In this document: positions 34,098 to 46,650 of the stretch, one piece after another
Position numbering within the stretch: the stretch's first letter is position 1
Layout of the letters: every line of letters begins with the position of its first letter
DNA from: Apodemus sylvaticus
Lineage: Eukaryota; Chordata; Mammalia; Rodentia; Muridae
Length of the DNA: 64,000 bases
Assembly (NCBI RefSeq): GCF_947179515.1
Contig: NC_067472.1
Location: 164,936,761-165,000,760 of the forward strand
Direction of reading: 5' to 3'
Notes under the pieces: model-generated
What the model was told of the DNA's origin: nothing
The model's database searches: none
The model's input: only the letters and a program-made list of their open reading frames with translations
Made by a program: the position numbers and the translations under genes

Positions 34098-34937
34098 CAG
34101 GAAGATACTGTTACAAATGGAAGGCATCTGTTTTCTTATCCTTTGAAGCCATGGTACCCTGAACACATCTTCTTTCTCTGTTCAACTTATTCAAAGCCCC
34201 ATGGAAAATCCTTCTGCTTTAGTTGATCAAGCCATGTCTCTATCTTGTACCATATATGGCCACAAGAAAGAACAAAATTGGCTGTGGAAAAGCTGCTCCT
34301 TTTGCTTCCAAGGGTGGATGAGATTTCACAGAGAGACGAGAAACTCTTTACAGGGGACAACCCATTCCTCAGGAGATCACTGTCCACAGCCAGCAGCTTT
34401 TTGGCAGAGAAGAGTTGCCGTGAGCTGTTGTAAATGCGGCCTTCTACCACAGTTAGGCAAAGATCTTTGCAGTCTCCTCATCCTAGCACACCAGCCTTTT
34501 GTGCTTTGTCCTGGTGTAAAGGGAGGCTGCCCACAGAAGGAGACTCCCAACCAGGGTTAAGCAAAGACAGGTACTTCCCTGGGAGCCAGGCAACAGGCAG
34601 GAACAAGGAGGAGGAGCTCCTGGTCAGGGAGGTTTGGGACGTGTAGGGTAAACACTGGTCAAACTGTTTTCTTGTCTACAGGACTCCTCAAAGCCTCTCT
34701 GGCATTGGGACTATCCACAAGTTAATGAAATGGTGTCTTTTCATAGATGTCTTTTTTGTCACAAACACATGATTTTATGGAATGGTTTAAGAAAAAGTTT
34801 TATTATGCTGAAAACTGACTCCTGGGTGGGGGCCCAATTGGGATGTATAGCCCAAATCAGAGGTTGGTAACGTCATTGCCAAGACCACAGGGTTCAGTGG
34901 CATCTTCTACCCTCCTCAGCTTGAGGTAAGCTACAAG

Positions 34938-35130
34938 CCTGAGCTCCTGCTCACAAGATGGCTCAGTTGGCATTTGAAGCCAAGCCTGACGACCTGCCTT
35001 TGATCCTTGGAGCCCACAAGGTACAAGGAGAGAACACATTTTTCCAACCAGTCTTCTGACCTACATATGCCCACACATGCATAACATAAATCTATGTTAT
35101 AAAAAATAAACAAGCAGATAAACAAACATG
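34938..35130 (+). mobile_element. B3 SINE
   Basis: CACAAGATGGCTCAGTTGGC, GCCAAGCCTGACGACCTGCC, GATCCTTGGAGCCCACAAGG; the tail is TA/AAAC-rich. Confidence 0.8.
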
Positions 35131-36124
35131 GGCCCTTCTTCTGGTCTGAGACACACAGGTTTCAGAGACTACAGCATCATCTGCAAACCTTTAAGGCTTT
35201 CTTCAGGAAAGTGAGTTTTCCCCTCCAGGAGGTTCATTTTAAAAATGGGACTGTCAAACGGTTTAGTAATAATTTAAGTATGGTTTTGTTCTTCAGAATT
35301 TAGGATGCTGGCAAGATGTAATCTCTCTGCAGTTAATATTTTTTTCCTGTCAATCAAACTCAGAAGCCAACCAAAGAACTAGCGTATTGTATTCCTCAGG
35401 GGGGGTATCATGCAGAAGCGAGTGCTGAATTGGACCATTATTCACTATCTGTGATCACGTTAGGCCAAATGTGCAGGAGCCAGAGGAAAAAAAGGGCAGT
35501 CATTTATCCTCATTCTGCCAAGTATGCAGACACTTGGTATCAGATAGATCAAATAATCTCAGGGCTTCATGAATGTCACTGATCCACACGGCACTGCCAG
35601 ACTTCTGAGCCTTTCTCATGACAGTTGTCTCCTTAATGGAAAGACAGAATTCTTTTTTAGAAAAGAAAACGTCTGTGGTGGTAGAAAATCACCCCCAGAC
35701 GCTGCTCAGCGACGGCCTGACTCCCACAGTCAGGCAGGATGCGATTCCTCCAGGTGTCTGCTCTGGTTCCTTCAGATGGCCTGGCCCTGACAAGCTGGCA
35801 GCAGAACGGGGCTTTGAAGCAAAGCTCTCACTTGGTGACTCTCTGTAAGGCTAAGGCGTCTTTTACAAATCAGGTAACCAAGGCAAGGTGCACAGAAAGC
35901 CAAGGAGCGTCTTCTCTCACTCTATGGTACCCAGGCCTCGCAGCACTTTCCGGGTGGGCCTCAGTCCAGCTTACCAACTTAGAAGTCACCTTGAGCAACT
36001 TCACCTGGGGAAGCTCCTGCTCGCTCATAGGTAAAAGCCAGATGACTACCACTGGAGTGCCCAATACCTTGCTAAGTCCTTAAGTAATTTCACTTGCTGA
36101 ATTCATTTAAAATCATGAGTAATC

Positions 36125-36400
36125 ATCTGGGAAGATAGCTTAGTCAGTACAATCTTTGATCTATAGGCAGGGAGAACCTAAATTTAATACCCAGAACCCA
36201 CATGAGAAAGAGCCAGGCATTATGTGTGCACCTACAACCCCAGCCCTGGGAAGGCGAACACAGGAACCCTCCAGAACTCACTGGTCAGTCAGCCTAGATG
36301 GCATGAGGAATAAAACCTGAGACTGACCTCTGGCCTCTGATCCCTGACCTTCTACACACATGTACACACACACACACACACACACATATAAAAAATAAAA
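36125..36400 (+). mobile_element. RSINE1/B4-type SINE with (CA)n tail
   Basis: GAAGATAGCTTAGTCAGTAC, ACCCAGAACCCACATGAGAA, CACTGGTCAGTCAGCCTAGA; ends with (CA)n and an A-rich tail. Confidence 0.75.
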
Positions 36401-36624
36401 AAATAAGATGAGTCATTATTTCACACAGGCACCTTATGGGATGAATTGGCTACAGCTCAGATGTGAGCACCTTGCCCTAAGTCCTAGCTGGTCTGAGGCT
36501 GAGTAAGAACTGGAACACTGAAGTCAGTGCTCTTCTTAGCAGACTCCCCTCAGCAGGAAGAGTGAGCACAGCTCTCTCCCTTTCTCACAGTGAGCAAAAC
36601 GGTGTTGCGGAATGCAAACACTTC

Positions 36625-36846
36625 TGTACACACTCACGCACACATACGCACATGCACACACATGCATGCAAACACACATGTATACACACATGTATACACA
36701 CATACAAACCCACATTACATACACACACATGAACACACATACATATATATGCATGCACACATGCATACACACATACAAACCCAAATACATATACATACAT
36801 ATATACATACATATGAATACACGCACACACACACACACACACACAT
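36625..36846. repeat. CA/CATA/TATG compound microsatellite
   Basis: About 220 bp of ACACATG, ATACA and TATACATA units. Confidence 0.93.
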
Positions 36847-37857
36847 ACCTTCACTCTCCACTAACATTAGCAGAGTGGAGCTATATCATGTTTCAGTGCC
36901 ATTACTGTCAGTCATAAGCTGAGCAAGACCAGGCAGCATCCTAGACCCTCTCTCTGATCTTCAGTACATCCAGGGCTGACTGCAGATGCCTGGCAGGCGT
37001 CTTTCGCCCCTCCTCTCAGCCAGCATCCATGCGCTTTGGCCACCTTACCAGGTTGGAGGTGGCTCAGTTAGTGCACAGCTCACTGTCTGGTGTGATGACT
37101 CAAAAGTCACTCCTGGCAGCATCTGGTCTGTCCTGGTGAGAATCTCAAAGCCTTTCTCCATGAATGAGGGTAAGCAAAGATGCATAGAGCTTCTAGCTAC
37201 AGCAGGGAAACCTGTAGGTCCGCTCTCAGACCAGGTTGAGGCTTTCCGGACTTTACATGCAACTGAGCTTCTTGCATACTGTTCTACAGAGTCCTTGCCA
37301 AGCCAAGTGATGGATTCTGGATGTTCGGAAACCAGGGATATGATCACAGCTCCGGGTCACTTGGCCATTTGCCCTTGGAATCCCAGGGCAACCACAGGCA
37401 CGGGGCTCGCTCCTTGCCTTTGCCTGATCCCGTCCTAGGCCTGTGTCTCTTCATCCTCAGCCTTTTGTTCCAGGTGCTGAGGCTAAGAACAAAGAGCCTA
37501 TAGTTTAAAACCTTCAGTGGACCCAGCTCTCAGCAAAGTGACAGACACGGAGACTCAGGAGTTGGAACCTAGTCAAAGGGAGTGGGGCGCTAGGGCTGTG
37601 TCTTGTCCCTGCATTCCCCTACCTCTGTCTCCTGGGTCCTGGGAGGCACTGCACCCTCTCCACCTTGCCGCTCTGCCACCCGCTCACCTCCGGCATCCTG
37701 ACTCAGTGGGATAACACCGACTTATGCAGGTGTGACCGCAGACAGAGTGACCTCAGTCTGGGAATGAGGGAGGGCAAAAACTCATCTAAGTTATTAACAA
37801 TAACTTTCTGTCTCCTTCATGACGTTCTGGGGGATCTATTCATCTGTAAAGCAGTTT

Positions 37858-37868
37858 TTTTTTTTTTA
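37858..37868. repeat. Short poly-T
   Basis: T-run with no SINE body beside it. Confidence 0.7.
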
Positions 37869-38167
37869 AGTGTTCAGGCTCCCACATCTAGTGATTAAAA
37901 TCAAACACACAAGAACAAAATATACAGATTCTGCACTTAATCAGGGTAAAAATCTGGTCAGCCAAATGTATTCATGACGCTAATCACAACCAGGGATTCC
38001 AGGGGGTCTCTCTGTTCCATCCAAGCATAATGAAAAATGGGACGTATTACTCAAGTGGAACATTCATCCCCAAGCACCCAGCACGAGCACACGCCTTTCA
38101 TTCAGCTGCACGGACTGAATTTATTTCCACAATGAAGAAACCTTACAATACGAACATCCAGTCTCCT

Positions 38168-38200
38168 CTGGGAGAAAAAAAAAACAAAAAAAACAAAAAA
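38168..38200. repeat. A-rich run
   Basis: A-runs separated by single C bases; no SINE body recognised upstream. Confidence 0.85.
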
Positions 38201-38380
38201 ACTTTCCTAAATGTACCTCAGTAGACTGTGCCTAAATGAGTGACCCATGGACCCTTTTATCCTCCCAACGTGAGAATTACAAGGGGAAATGAAAGTGGGA
38301 ACAATGCTTGGCACCCAGCCATACACTAGAGCAGTCTGGCCTGGCCATGCCATTTTTCTCCTGCAGAGAGCACTGTGGAG

Positions 38381-38405
38381 CCTTTTTTTTTTTTTTTTTT
38401 TTTTT
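38381..38405. repeat. Poly-T, about 24 nt
   Basis: Homopolymer without a recognisable adjacent SINE; may be the tail of a lost or diverged element. Confidence 0.85.
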
Positions 38406-39564
38406 AAACCACTACACAACAGTAAATTCTGGAGGGGAGGGCAGTTGGTTGAATCCTTGTTATCACACAAGTGGAGAATGTGGGGGTAGTGGGAATGCAA
38501 GCCCAGCTCTGGCCAATGTGGAGGTGACATATCTCAGGACCATTGTCATTCGTAAAAACTAACAGATCCATGCAACAAAGCTATGAAGTGAAGGGGACAT
38601 GGGGCCAGAGCCCTTTCTGGAAAGAAGTAAAGAGATTAGGTGGGGGAGTCGCCTCTGCTAGAAGAACTCCTTGACAAGCCATGTGGGACAGCTGCTGAGA
38701 CCCCAGGGAATGGCCACTAAGTGATAGAGAGAGAGAAGACACAGGTGGGAAACAGAAACTACAAGGTCTGGTAGAGACAAGATGTTCTCTGTGAATCAGT
38801 ACCCTGCAGAGCCCTAGGAAGTCAGCTTCTGTGTTTGGGGTGCTGGGGTAGAAGGCAGACAACCTCCACATGGGCAAGATGAGGAAGCAGCCTGCAGGAT
38901 CCTTCCAGACTGTTCTGTCAGTTCTCCAGAGGTCAGGCAGGTCCTGCCACATATCTAGGTGGCTCAGTGGCAGGCCGGGGCAGCTGCCGCTCCCACATTG
39001 GGACACCCCTCACCGCTTCGCTGTCCTCTTCCCTTAGAGCATCGCTCTTAACCACTCTCCTAGTGGTGGTCACGGCTGATACACACTCTTACCTTCTCCC
39101 TGCCTCTCCCCACCACAGAGTGGTGCCATTATACTAGCCTCACATACGTGTAGCCGATTCCTTGAGAAGTTGGTAAGTCAAACCAGGCCCACCGTCTGAC
39201 TTTGTCAATGAGATACAACCATGCTTAGGGAGCAATAGGTTTCTATAAGAAAATGTTAGCAGGATGTGGTTGGAACTAGTGGGCTGCTGAGATATTTCTG
39301 ACTGGGGAAGGCACCCCTCCCCCCCTTTAAAAAAATCAACAGGAAACAGGAAAGGCAGAAAATTGAGGCCTTTCTATGTTCTTAATAAAGCCTCAAACAC
39401 AAAAATACACAATGTACCAGGCAATGCCTTCCTTTCATTGAAAACAAGATCCAATTAGGCATCCTACATGTTTTTCAAGTGATTCCTGGCCTGGATATGT
39501 TATATAAACCAGGGCCCTGTGATTCAAACCTGCTGTCAATACAGAGGTGGGGAAAGAAAAATGC

Positions 39565-39646
39565 CAGCTATTCTGCAGCTGTCCGGCCAGAATCCTGGAC
39601 GAGCTGCTCTCCCGGCAGCCCACGCACAGAAAGCAGTCTGCTTCCC
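39565..39646. repeat. Copy 1 of a dispersed 82-bp duplication
   Basis: CAGCTATTCTGCAGCTGTCC and CAGAATCCTGGACGAGCTGC are echoed at 40086-40167 (CAGCTATTCTGCACCTATCT; CAGAATCCTGGAGGAACCGC). Most differences are G to A or C to T type. Confidence 0.8.
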
Positions 39647-40085
39647 AGAGTGCGAGCTAAACCAGATAAACCTGGCAGGGGTCTGCTTAGGAGGGGACTC
39701 TTGAAGCTGCAGCCAGGAATGCACGGGCTCCCTTGGACAACTCAGATTACATGGCCCTGCCCTTGCCTTTAGGAAAACTGCTCCGAAGGTCTGTTGAATC
39801 TCGCTTTTCCCTGGGTTGCCGGGAAGTTTCCCCTCTCATTAAGTAAGCCTGGGGTGGGAAGTGCCCGGTGAGCAAACTGTCTGAAGTGTGGGCCCCGTGT
39901 GACAGGACACAGAAGGGACTAGGGGCAGGGTGGGTCCCTGGGACATTTAAACATATTTTTATGTTTTCATTAGCATATTTTAATTATATTACAGTTTCAT
40001 ATATTATATATATATTTTATGTGTATGAGTGTTTTGTCTGCATGTATCTCTATGCACCATGTATATGTCTACCTGCCTGAGGAGG

Positions 40086-40167
40086 CAGCTATTCTGCACC
40101 TATCTAGACAGAATCCTGGAGGAACCGCTCTCTTGACAACCCCACATACAACAAAAAGCCTGTTTCT
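40086..40167. repeat. Copy 2 of the 82-bp duplication
   Basis: Same order as copy 1, about 80 percent alike by eye, next to an AT-rich tract. See the entry at 39565. Confidence 0.8.
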
Positions 40168-40179
40168 TTCTGTTATGTG

Positions 40180-40420
40180 ATAATATATAATTCACATAAT
40201 ATCTTATATAACATATATAAGATATACTGTATATATATTATATAGGATATATGAAACTAATTATGATTTATAATATAATCATATATAATATAAATTATAT
40301 TATATATTATTCACATTGTATATAATTATATGATATATATTGCACATATTATAACATAGTACACATGTATAATATAGCATATATGCGTATATGTATATAT
40401 GTAGAGTATACTTGTGTGTG
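40180..40420. repeat. AT-rich palindromic tract
   Basis: About 240 bp made of ATATAT, ATAATATA and TTATAT units with inverted repeats such as TATAATATAAATTATATTAT; followed by TGTGTGCATG units. Confidence 0.9.
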
Positions 40421-40524
40421 CATGTGTGTGTGCATGTATGTGTGTACGGTATATACATCCATTTGGAGTGCTAGGAAATGCATAAATGTGGATCAGGTGA
40501 AGACATCCAGTCCATGCTATTATC

Positions 40525-40726
40525 ACTGTTTTATTCTCTTAAAACAGGGTGTCTCATTGCATCAGGAGCTGGGCTGGCACCAGCAAATCCTAGCAATACT
40601 GTCTCTGCCTCCCACAGCACCAGACTTATGTAGCCATGCCAGATATTTTACATGGGTGTTAGGGATTCAAACTCAGGTCCTCATGCTTGTCCAGCAAGGG
40701 AACTTACACCAAGCCATCTCCCCAGA
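40525..40726 (-). mobile_element. B4-type SINE, diverged
   Basis: Antisense: AAACAGGGTGTCTCATTGCA, TCTCTGCCTCCCACAGCACC, GGGATTCAAACTCAGGTCCT and AAGCCATCTCCCCA. Confidence 0.7.
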
Positions 40727-42339
40727 TGCTATATAAATATATTTTGATAATATCCACTGTCGGTGCTTTCTGTTGTCTCCTCCTAGTAACCTTCTTTCTC
40801 CAAGCTGGTCTTCCTCCTGCTCACAAGAACATGCTCCCAAGGGTGTGTGTGTGTAAATCTTCAGCTAAACTAAAGGGGTGTTTTCATGATGACGGTCATT
40901 AGAATATACTCATTTGTAAATCAATTAATGGAGACACTCATTTAAAGCATGTCTGCACCAGGGTGTGTGGACATACGGATCAGAAGACACCAGGCCTACT
41001 GGACGTGAGAAGGGGGAGTCAGGCTTCCTAACATACTCCATTTAAAAGTCTCTCTCTTTCAGTCACGAAATGTTTTAGTCATGAGCAGCACAGATTTTTA
41101 AAGTCCAATTGTATTTAAGTGGAATGTAAATATTTGCTCAAAGCTGTGGGTGTCTGAGAGCAGGCTGCCTTTTTCAAGCTATTCAGAAGCACACAACGAT
41201 CACCCCCCACCCCCACGCCCCAATACACACTTAATCTGGGAGGGAAGAGGCAGATGCATCCCTAAGACTCCAGGTGTAAATGCCATGCTTATTTCTTTCC
41301 TATTTCAGGAACGCTGGCCCAAAGCTCTCCTTACTTTTGACAGTTTGCTGATCTTTACTTAATGGGAGAGAATGGAGGAACTATCAAAATCCCACGTTAC
41401 AGTGTGAGCACCTAAAGAGGCCATTAGCTTTTCATCCGCTCCTGAGAGTTCCCAAGTGATGCGGTGCTACCCCGATCAGAACCACTTCAGTGCCTGTGGG
41501 AGCTCTGTTCAGGACAGCTGTTTGGATGAGAATCCCGGGGACTTCCTGGGATCTGGCCAGCCCAGGACTTCGTCCCCACACTGGAGAAGGGAGCACCGGC
41601 CCTTCTGGCGGAGGCAGCTAGTGTTTCCACACCTGCTGAACTATAAGCCTCTCCTGAGTGGTCGGTGAGGGCCACCATATCCTCCGCTGTCCACGGCAGA
41701 ACTGGAAGGCATCGAGAGGTCTCAGCAATGTGCCCAGGTGAACCATGAAGGTGCCACAGAACCCCATTTCAGACAGACATCTATCCCCCTGGTTCTTCCA
41801 AAAGGACAGGCGTGCTCTCACCCTCGCAGAACCCAGGAGCTGGGAGCCACTGTGCCAGCTATGGTGCAGTCGGCCACGGTGCCTGCTTCTTGTTCACACA
41901 TCTCCAGTGGACTTCTGTTTCCTCCCATTCCGCCTCAGCACTCTGACATATTCTCTCAACTTCTTCCCAGTTAATTCACCTTTTAGATCAGACCTCACTT
42001 CTTCCAGGATGATGTCTGGACTCCTTTGGAGTTAGACAGGACGCTCCATACAGAACTCGATAAAGACATTCCTCACAGGGCTCCCTAGTCCCTAACCAGA
42101 CCACATGCTCACTGGAGCAGAGCTACCGGGCTCAGTGCAGTATGCTGTCTCCGTGCTGCAAGCACGGTATCAGGCATGTGCTGTCCCCTAGGCTTCATGT
42201 ACATTGCTAGAGACATGTTAAGCACAGCACTGGGCACACACTGGCAAGTCAGGACCCTTACAACCAACAGTGGGTGGCAGTTGTCTTCAGCTTACAATCT
42301 TTCCTGATCCCTTACCTTGCCTTTAAGGAAATTAAGATT

Positions 42340-42390
42340 ACACATACATACATTCATACATACATACATACATACATACATACATACATG
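42340..42390. repeat. (CATA)n microsatellite
   Basis: About twelve CATA units with one ATTC interruption. Confidence 0.95.
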
Positions 42391-42554
42391 TTGACAAAAT
42401 GAAGTTATGGAAACCAGAGACCAGGATCGCATGTTACTTCAGGATAAAAGAGCATGTGATGTTAGAACAGATAATGATCATGCAGTGAACTCAGATGATC
42501 TTGTGCTTGGGCTGGGGTGTAGCATGTACAAGGAGCTGAATTTGATCCCTACTA

Positions 42555-42768
42555 ACACATACACACACACACAGACACACACACAGACAGACAGACACAC
42601 ACACAATACACATACACATACACACACAGACACACACAGACATACACACACACAATACACATACACATACACACACAGACACACACAGACATACAGACAC
42701 AGACACACACACACAGAGACACACAGACAAACAGACAGACAGACAGACACACACACACACACACACAA
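42555..42768. repeat. (CA)n/(CAGA)n array with 49-bp higher-order repeat
   Basis: CA and CAGA units; a block starting AATACACATACACATACACA at 42605 recurs at 42654, giving a 49-bp period. Confidence 0.92.
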
Positions 42769-43059
42769 AGACAAAGTGTCTCTGGATCCCTAAGATCCCC
42801 CTCAGATCCCTAAGCAAAGGAATTCTGCCCCCTAGGGTTGGCATTTGTTTTCTAAAATCACACGGATTGATCGTGGCTCTCCCCCTTTCGGCGGTTTCCG
42901 CCACCACTTTCCTTTCCTTGAACGTCTGGCTGGACTGCTGGCCATCACCCAACAGTTGTAGTTTTCTTACCAGCTGCCTCTCCATCAACGTGGATAGTCC
43001 CTGACACAATGTATGGCTTTCCTCAACCAGCAAATCTTGTCCAAACTGGCTCAATACGG

Positions 43060-43265
43060 GGATGGAGATGTGTCTTGTGGGTTAAGAGCTCTATCTGAGG
43101 ACTTGGGTTTGATTCCTAGCATTTATATGGTGGCTCACAAATGTATGTGACTCCAGACCCAGGATATCTGATGTCTTCCTCTGGCCTCTACAGGCACCAG
43201 GCATGTGTGTGGTGCACAGACAAACATACAAGCAAAACACCCATGTACATTTCATATTAAAAATT
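43060..43265 (+). mobile_element. B3-type SINE
   Basis: GGGGATGGAGATGTGTCTTG, GGTTTGATTCCTAGCATTTA, CTTCCTCTGGCCTCTACAGG, A-rich tail. Confidence 0.8.
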
Positions 43266-43629
43266 GGCTTCCAAGCATGGAAAGCCTTGTTCAGGTCTCA
43301 ACTCCAGGCCTTGCCAGGCATGTGGTTAGGCAGGTTGTTCAATCACTCTGAGTTGAGTTTGTCTTTAAAGCAGAGGATATAACTGGTGCTTGCCGGTATG
43401 GACAGGATGAATGGGGTGAGGCTACACATGCAAAGGGCCAACAGCATCTCTCCCAGGCACCTAAGACTGACCCAGTAATGAGGGCAGCCATTGTTACTAT
43501 GACAGCTGCCCTCTATGTTCAACCCGCCACCTTGAAAATAGGACCTCCAGCTACTTATGAGACATGTACTGTTGTTACATGGATAGGCAATGGGGAGGCA
43601 GAGAGGAGGAAGAGGACAGAGAAATGGGA

Positions 43630-44020
43630 GTGTCTTAGGCTTTTATTGCTGCAAAGAGACACCATGACAGAGGCAATTCTTATAAAGGAAGACATTTCAT
43701 TGGGGCTGGCTTACAGTGTCAGAGGCTCAGTCCATTATCATATGGCGGGAAGCATGGCAGCACACGGGCAGACATGGAGCCGGAGAAGGACCTGAGAGTT
43801 CTACATCTGGACCCACAGGCAGTCAGGAGGAGACTGTCTCCTGCAGATGGCCAGGAGGAGGCTCTGATTCCACACTGGGCAAAGCTTAGGCATGAGAGAC
43901 TTCAAAGCCTACCCCGACAGGGACACAGTTCCTCCAACAAGGCGGCACCTCCTGACAGTGCCTCTCCCCATGAAACACATGAGTCTATGGGGGCCATTCC
44001 TATTCAAACTACCACAAGGA
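43630..44020 (-). mobile_element. Rodent MER-like interspersed repeat
   Basis: Read on the minus strand it shows GGCACTGTCAGGAGGTGCCG, CTTGTTGGAGGAACTGTG, GATGTAGAACTCTCAGGTCC and TAAGCCAGCCCCAATGAAAT, ending TGTCATGGTGTCTCTTTGCA. I recognise this as a very common mouse repeat, possibly of the URR1/RMER kind, but cannot name the family with certainty. Open frames across it are not genes. Confidence 0.7.
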
Positions 44021-44222
44021 AAAGGGAAAGGGGGGGAGGATGAGCAAGAAGGGAAGGATGAGCAGAGAGGGAACAGGGGAGGAAGAAGAGAGGGAAGGGA
44101 GAGCAAGGTAGAGGAGAAAAGGAGAAGGAAGAAGAGGGGGATGAAATGGAGGAGGAAGAGGAAGGGCAGAGGGAAGCGCAGGGGCAGGAGGGAGAGCATG
44201 GGCAGGGGGAATAAGTGTGGGA
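44021..44222 (+). repeat. Polypurine (GGA/GAA) tract
   Basis: About 200 bp of AAGG, GAGG and GAAG units with few pyrimidines. Confidence 0.92.
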
Positions 44223-45795
44223 GGAGGATTGCTTCCTTGAAGTCCCCTCTTTGCATTCTTTCATCTTCAAAAGGAAGTGAGAAGAAAAAGAGCAGCTCAA
44301 AGCTATTCCTAAAGAAACGTGCTTTCCAAGAGAAAACCCACAGGACCCTCGACCGCAGACCACAGAAAGCCATGTGCTGTTCAACAGCCAGGAACCTCCC
44401 AATGACCCCAGAAACTCTGCTGCCCGAGGACAGAGAGGCTGGGTCCTACGCATCATCAGCTCCCCGGGGCGGGCGGGCGGGCTGCCGGAAGCTAGGTTCC
44501 TGCCTGTCTGGACGGAAGGCCATCCAGCGCCTCGGCCAGCTCATGGTGCTGTGGGTTTCAAGGGAATGCCAGCTACCTGCTCAGAGTCCCACCTGTTGCT
44601 GGGAGTGGCACCATCTGTGACTGGACACCATGCTCTACTCTAAGCTAGTCCATACTGTATAAAACAATGGTTTCTCGGGCTGTGCATTGCCCTAGGACTC
44701 CATTTTACAAGCATCTTTTGCCTCCATTTTGAGGGATGAGGTTGCCTAACCCCTAGGGGCACCTAGACCCTGAACCTTTTGTTATGTAGCACAGACTGAC
44801 ATACTGACAGATGATGTACTCCTGGGAATAGGAAGGGAGCCACCCTGTAAGATTATCAAGGTGAACTGAGACTATAAGGGAACTTGGCCATAAACAGCTG
44901 TCATTGAAACCACTACACAGTATGAGTTTATGGCTGTATGATAAATTCTAACACTGTGGAAAACACAAATGTACCTGCTTGTGTTTCTGGTATATTACAC
45001 TCAGGATGCTGCTATTCCTTCAGAATTGGGTTAAAGTTAAATAGATACAGGGAAAGAAGATTAAAAAAAACTTTGCCATTCTTAAAACCAAGCAACCCTC
45101 TTCATCATGGAGAAACTGAGAGCTAGCACAGGGGAGGGGCTTGAATACCAACCCCCACAGGGAGGGAGGACCGGGTCAGTTCTCTGCCCCCTTTGCTACA
45201 GACGGAACAAGAAGCTGTTCTCAAACCACACTATGAGGTGGGACTCGCCATTGTAACAAAACGCACATATCTAAAGGGTGTGTTCACACGTTTTTGGTAA
45301 ACACAGAACTGTGCACAACACCACAGGCTCATTTCCAAACATCTTTATCAAAGCACAAAGAAAGTCCACAGCCCCTTGAAACCCTTCTCCACTCCCTGAC
45401 CCAGCCTCAGCAAGGTGGTGACCCAGTCTCGGCAAGGTCATGTTCTGTCTTCAGGGATTTGCCTCTTCTGGGCATTTCTGTCATCTTTGCATTTATTCAC
45501 CCCTGCCTACATTCAGTACACAATTACTGAACATTTACTCACAGCAGTAGATGATTCCAGATGCCGAGGCTTTTGACACTGAGTGTGAGGTGTCATCAGC
45601 AAAGTTCACCCTTGAGAACTGCACAGAGAAGTTTCAACCTCACCTCCCAAACCACACAGTGTCGTGTATCCATTTGTGATTTCGGCTGGCCTCATCCAGT
45701 AGCTGTCATGGGCTGTAGGTCCGATCCAGATGTTCATGAAATAACTGCCCAGCTAGAATGCCAAGTTGCAAGTGTAGCACTTGATGGAATAAAAA

Positions 45796-46025
45796 GTCTT
45801 ATTTACTTATATTTATGTGTATCAATATTTTGCCTGCATGTACATATGTGTACCATGTATGTGCCTGGTGCCCAGGGGAGCCAGAGGAGGGCTCTAGATG
45901 CCCTGGAACTGGAGTTGGAGTTAGGGATGGTTGCGAGCTACCATGTTGGTGCTGGGAACCAAACTCGGGTTCTTTCTACGAGCAACAAGTGCCCTTAACC
46001 ACTGAGCCAGATCTCTAATGTCGTT
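45796..46025 (-). mobile_element. B3 SINE
   Basis: Antisense: CAATATTTTGCCTGCATGTA, CCATGTATGTGCCTGGTGCC, AGATGCCCTGGAACTGGAGT, CTTAACCACTGAGCCAGATC. Confidence 0.9.
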
Positions 46026-46179
46026 AAAAGCCATTTTTAATGACAGACTTCAGAGGCACGCTTTCTAACTGCTCACCAAACTATTAACTGGAGCTGTACT
46101 GGCCAATATTGGAACCACCAGCCCTACATGGTCACCGAAGAAAATTACGATTAGCGCATTTATATAGCAAATTTATACA

Positions 46180-46380
46180 GTAGTTGCCACCAAGTTTGAT
46201 GACATGAGTTCAATTCCTGGGACCTGCGTGATAGAAGGATGGAACTGACTCCTGCAAGTTTGACCTCTGACCTCTACATGTATGCTGTAGCATGCATACA
46301 CCCCTGACCCTCACATACCACACCCTGAAACACACATAAACAAATATAATGATAATAATAATAATAATAATAAAAACTCA
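46180..46380 (+). mobile_element. B3 SINE fragment with (AAT)n tail
   Basis: GTTGCCACCAAGTTTGATGA, GAGTTCAATTCCTGGGACCT, TGACCTCTGACCTCTACATG; the tail is (AAT)n at 46349-46373. Confidence 0.85.
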
Positions 46381-46387
46381 GCTCCGC

Positions 46388-46650
46388 AGAGCTGGAGAAA
46401 TAGCTCAGAGAAAAAGAGTGCTTGTTATACAAGCCTAAGGATCTGAGTTCAAATCCCTAGAGCTCATGTAAAACGTTGGGAATGGCTACACCTGCACCTG
46501 CAATCCCAGTCCTAGGACAAGGGAGCCAGAATCATAAGAGACAGGAGGATTTCTGGTTACCAGCCTAGCTCTAGGTTCAGCCAAAAGCTGTTTTACCAGT
46601 ATAAGGTAGAGAGACAGAGCCACAGCCCTTTTCTGTCTTCCACACATGTG
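46388..46650 (+). mobile_element. RSINE1/B4-type SINE
   Basis: GAGCTGGAGAAATAGCTCAG, GAGTTCAAATCCCTAGAGCT, ACCTGCAATCCCAGTCCTAG, CAGAGCCACAGC near the end. Confidence 0.75.

Noticed and set aside
43774..44620. 242-codon plus-strand frame rich in Arg/Lys/Glu
   Set aside because: It spans an interspersed repeat and then a polypurine tract; composition explains it.
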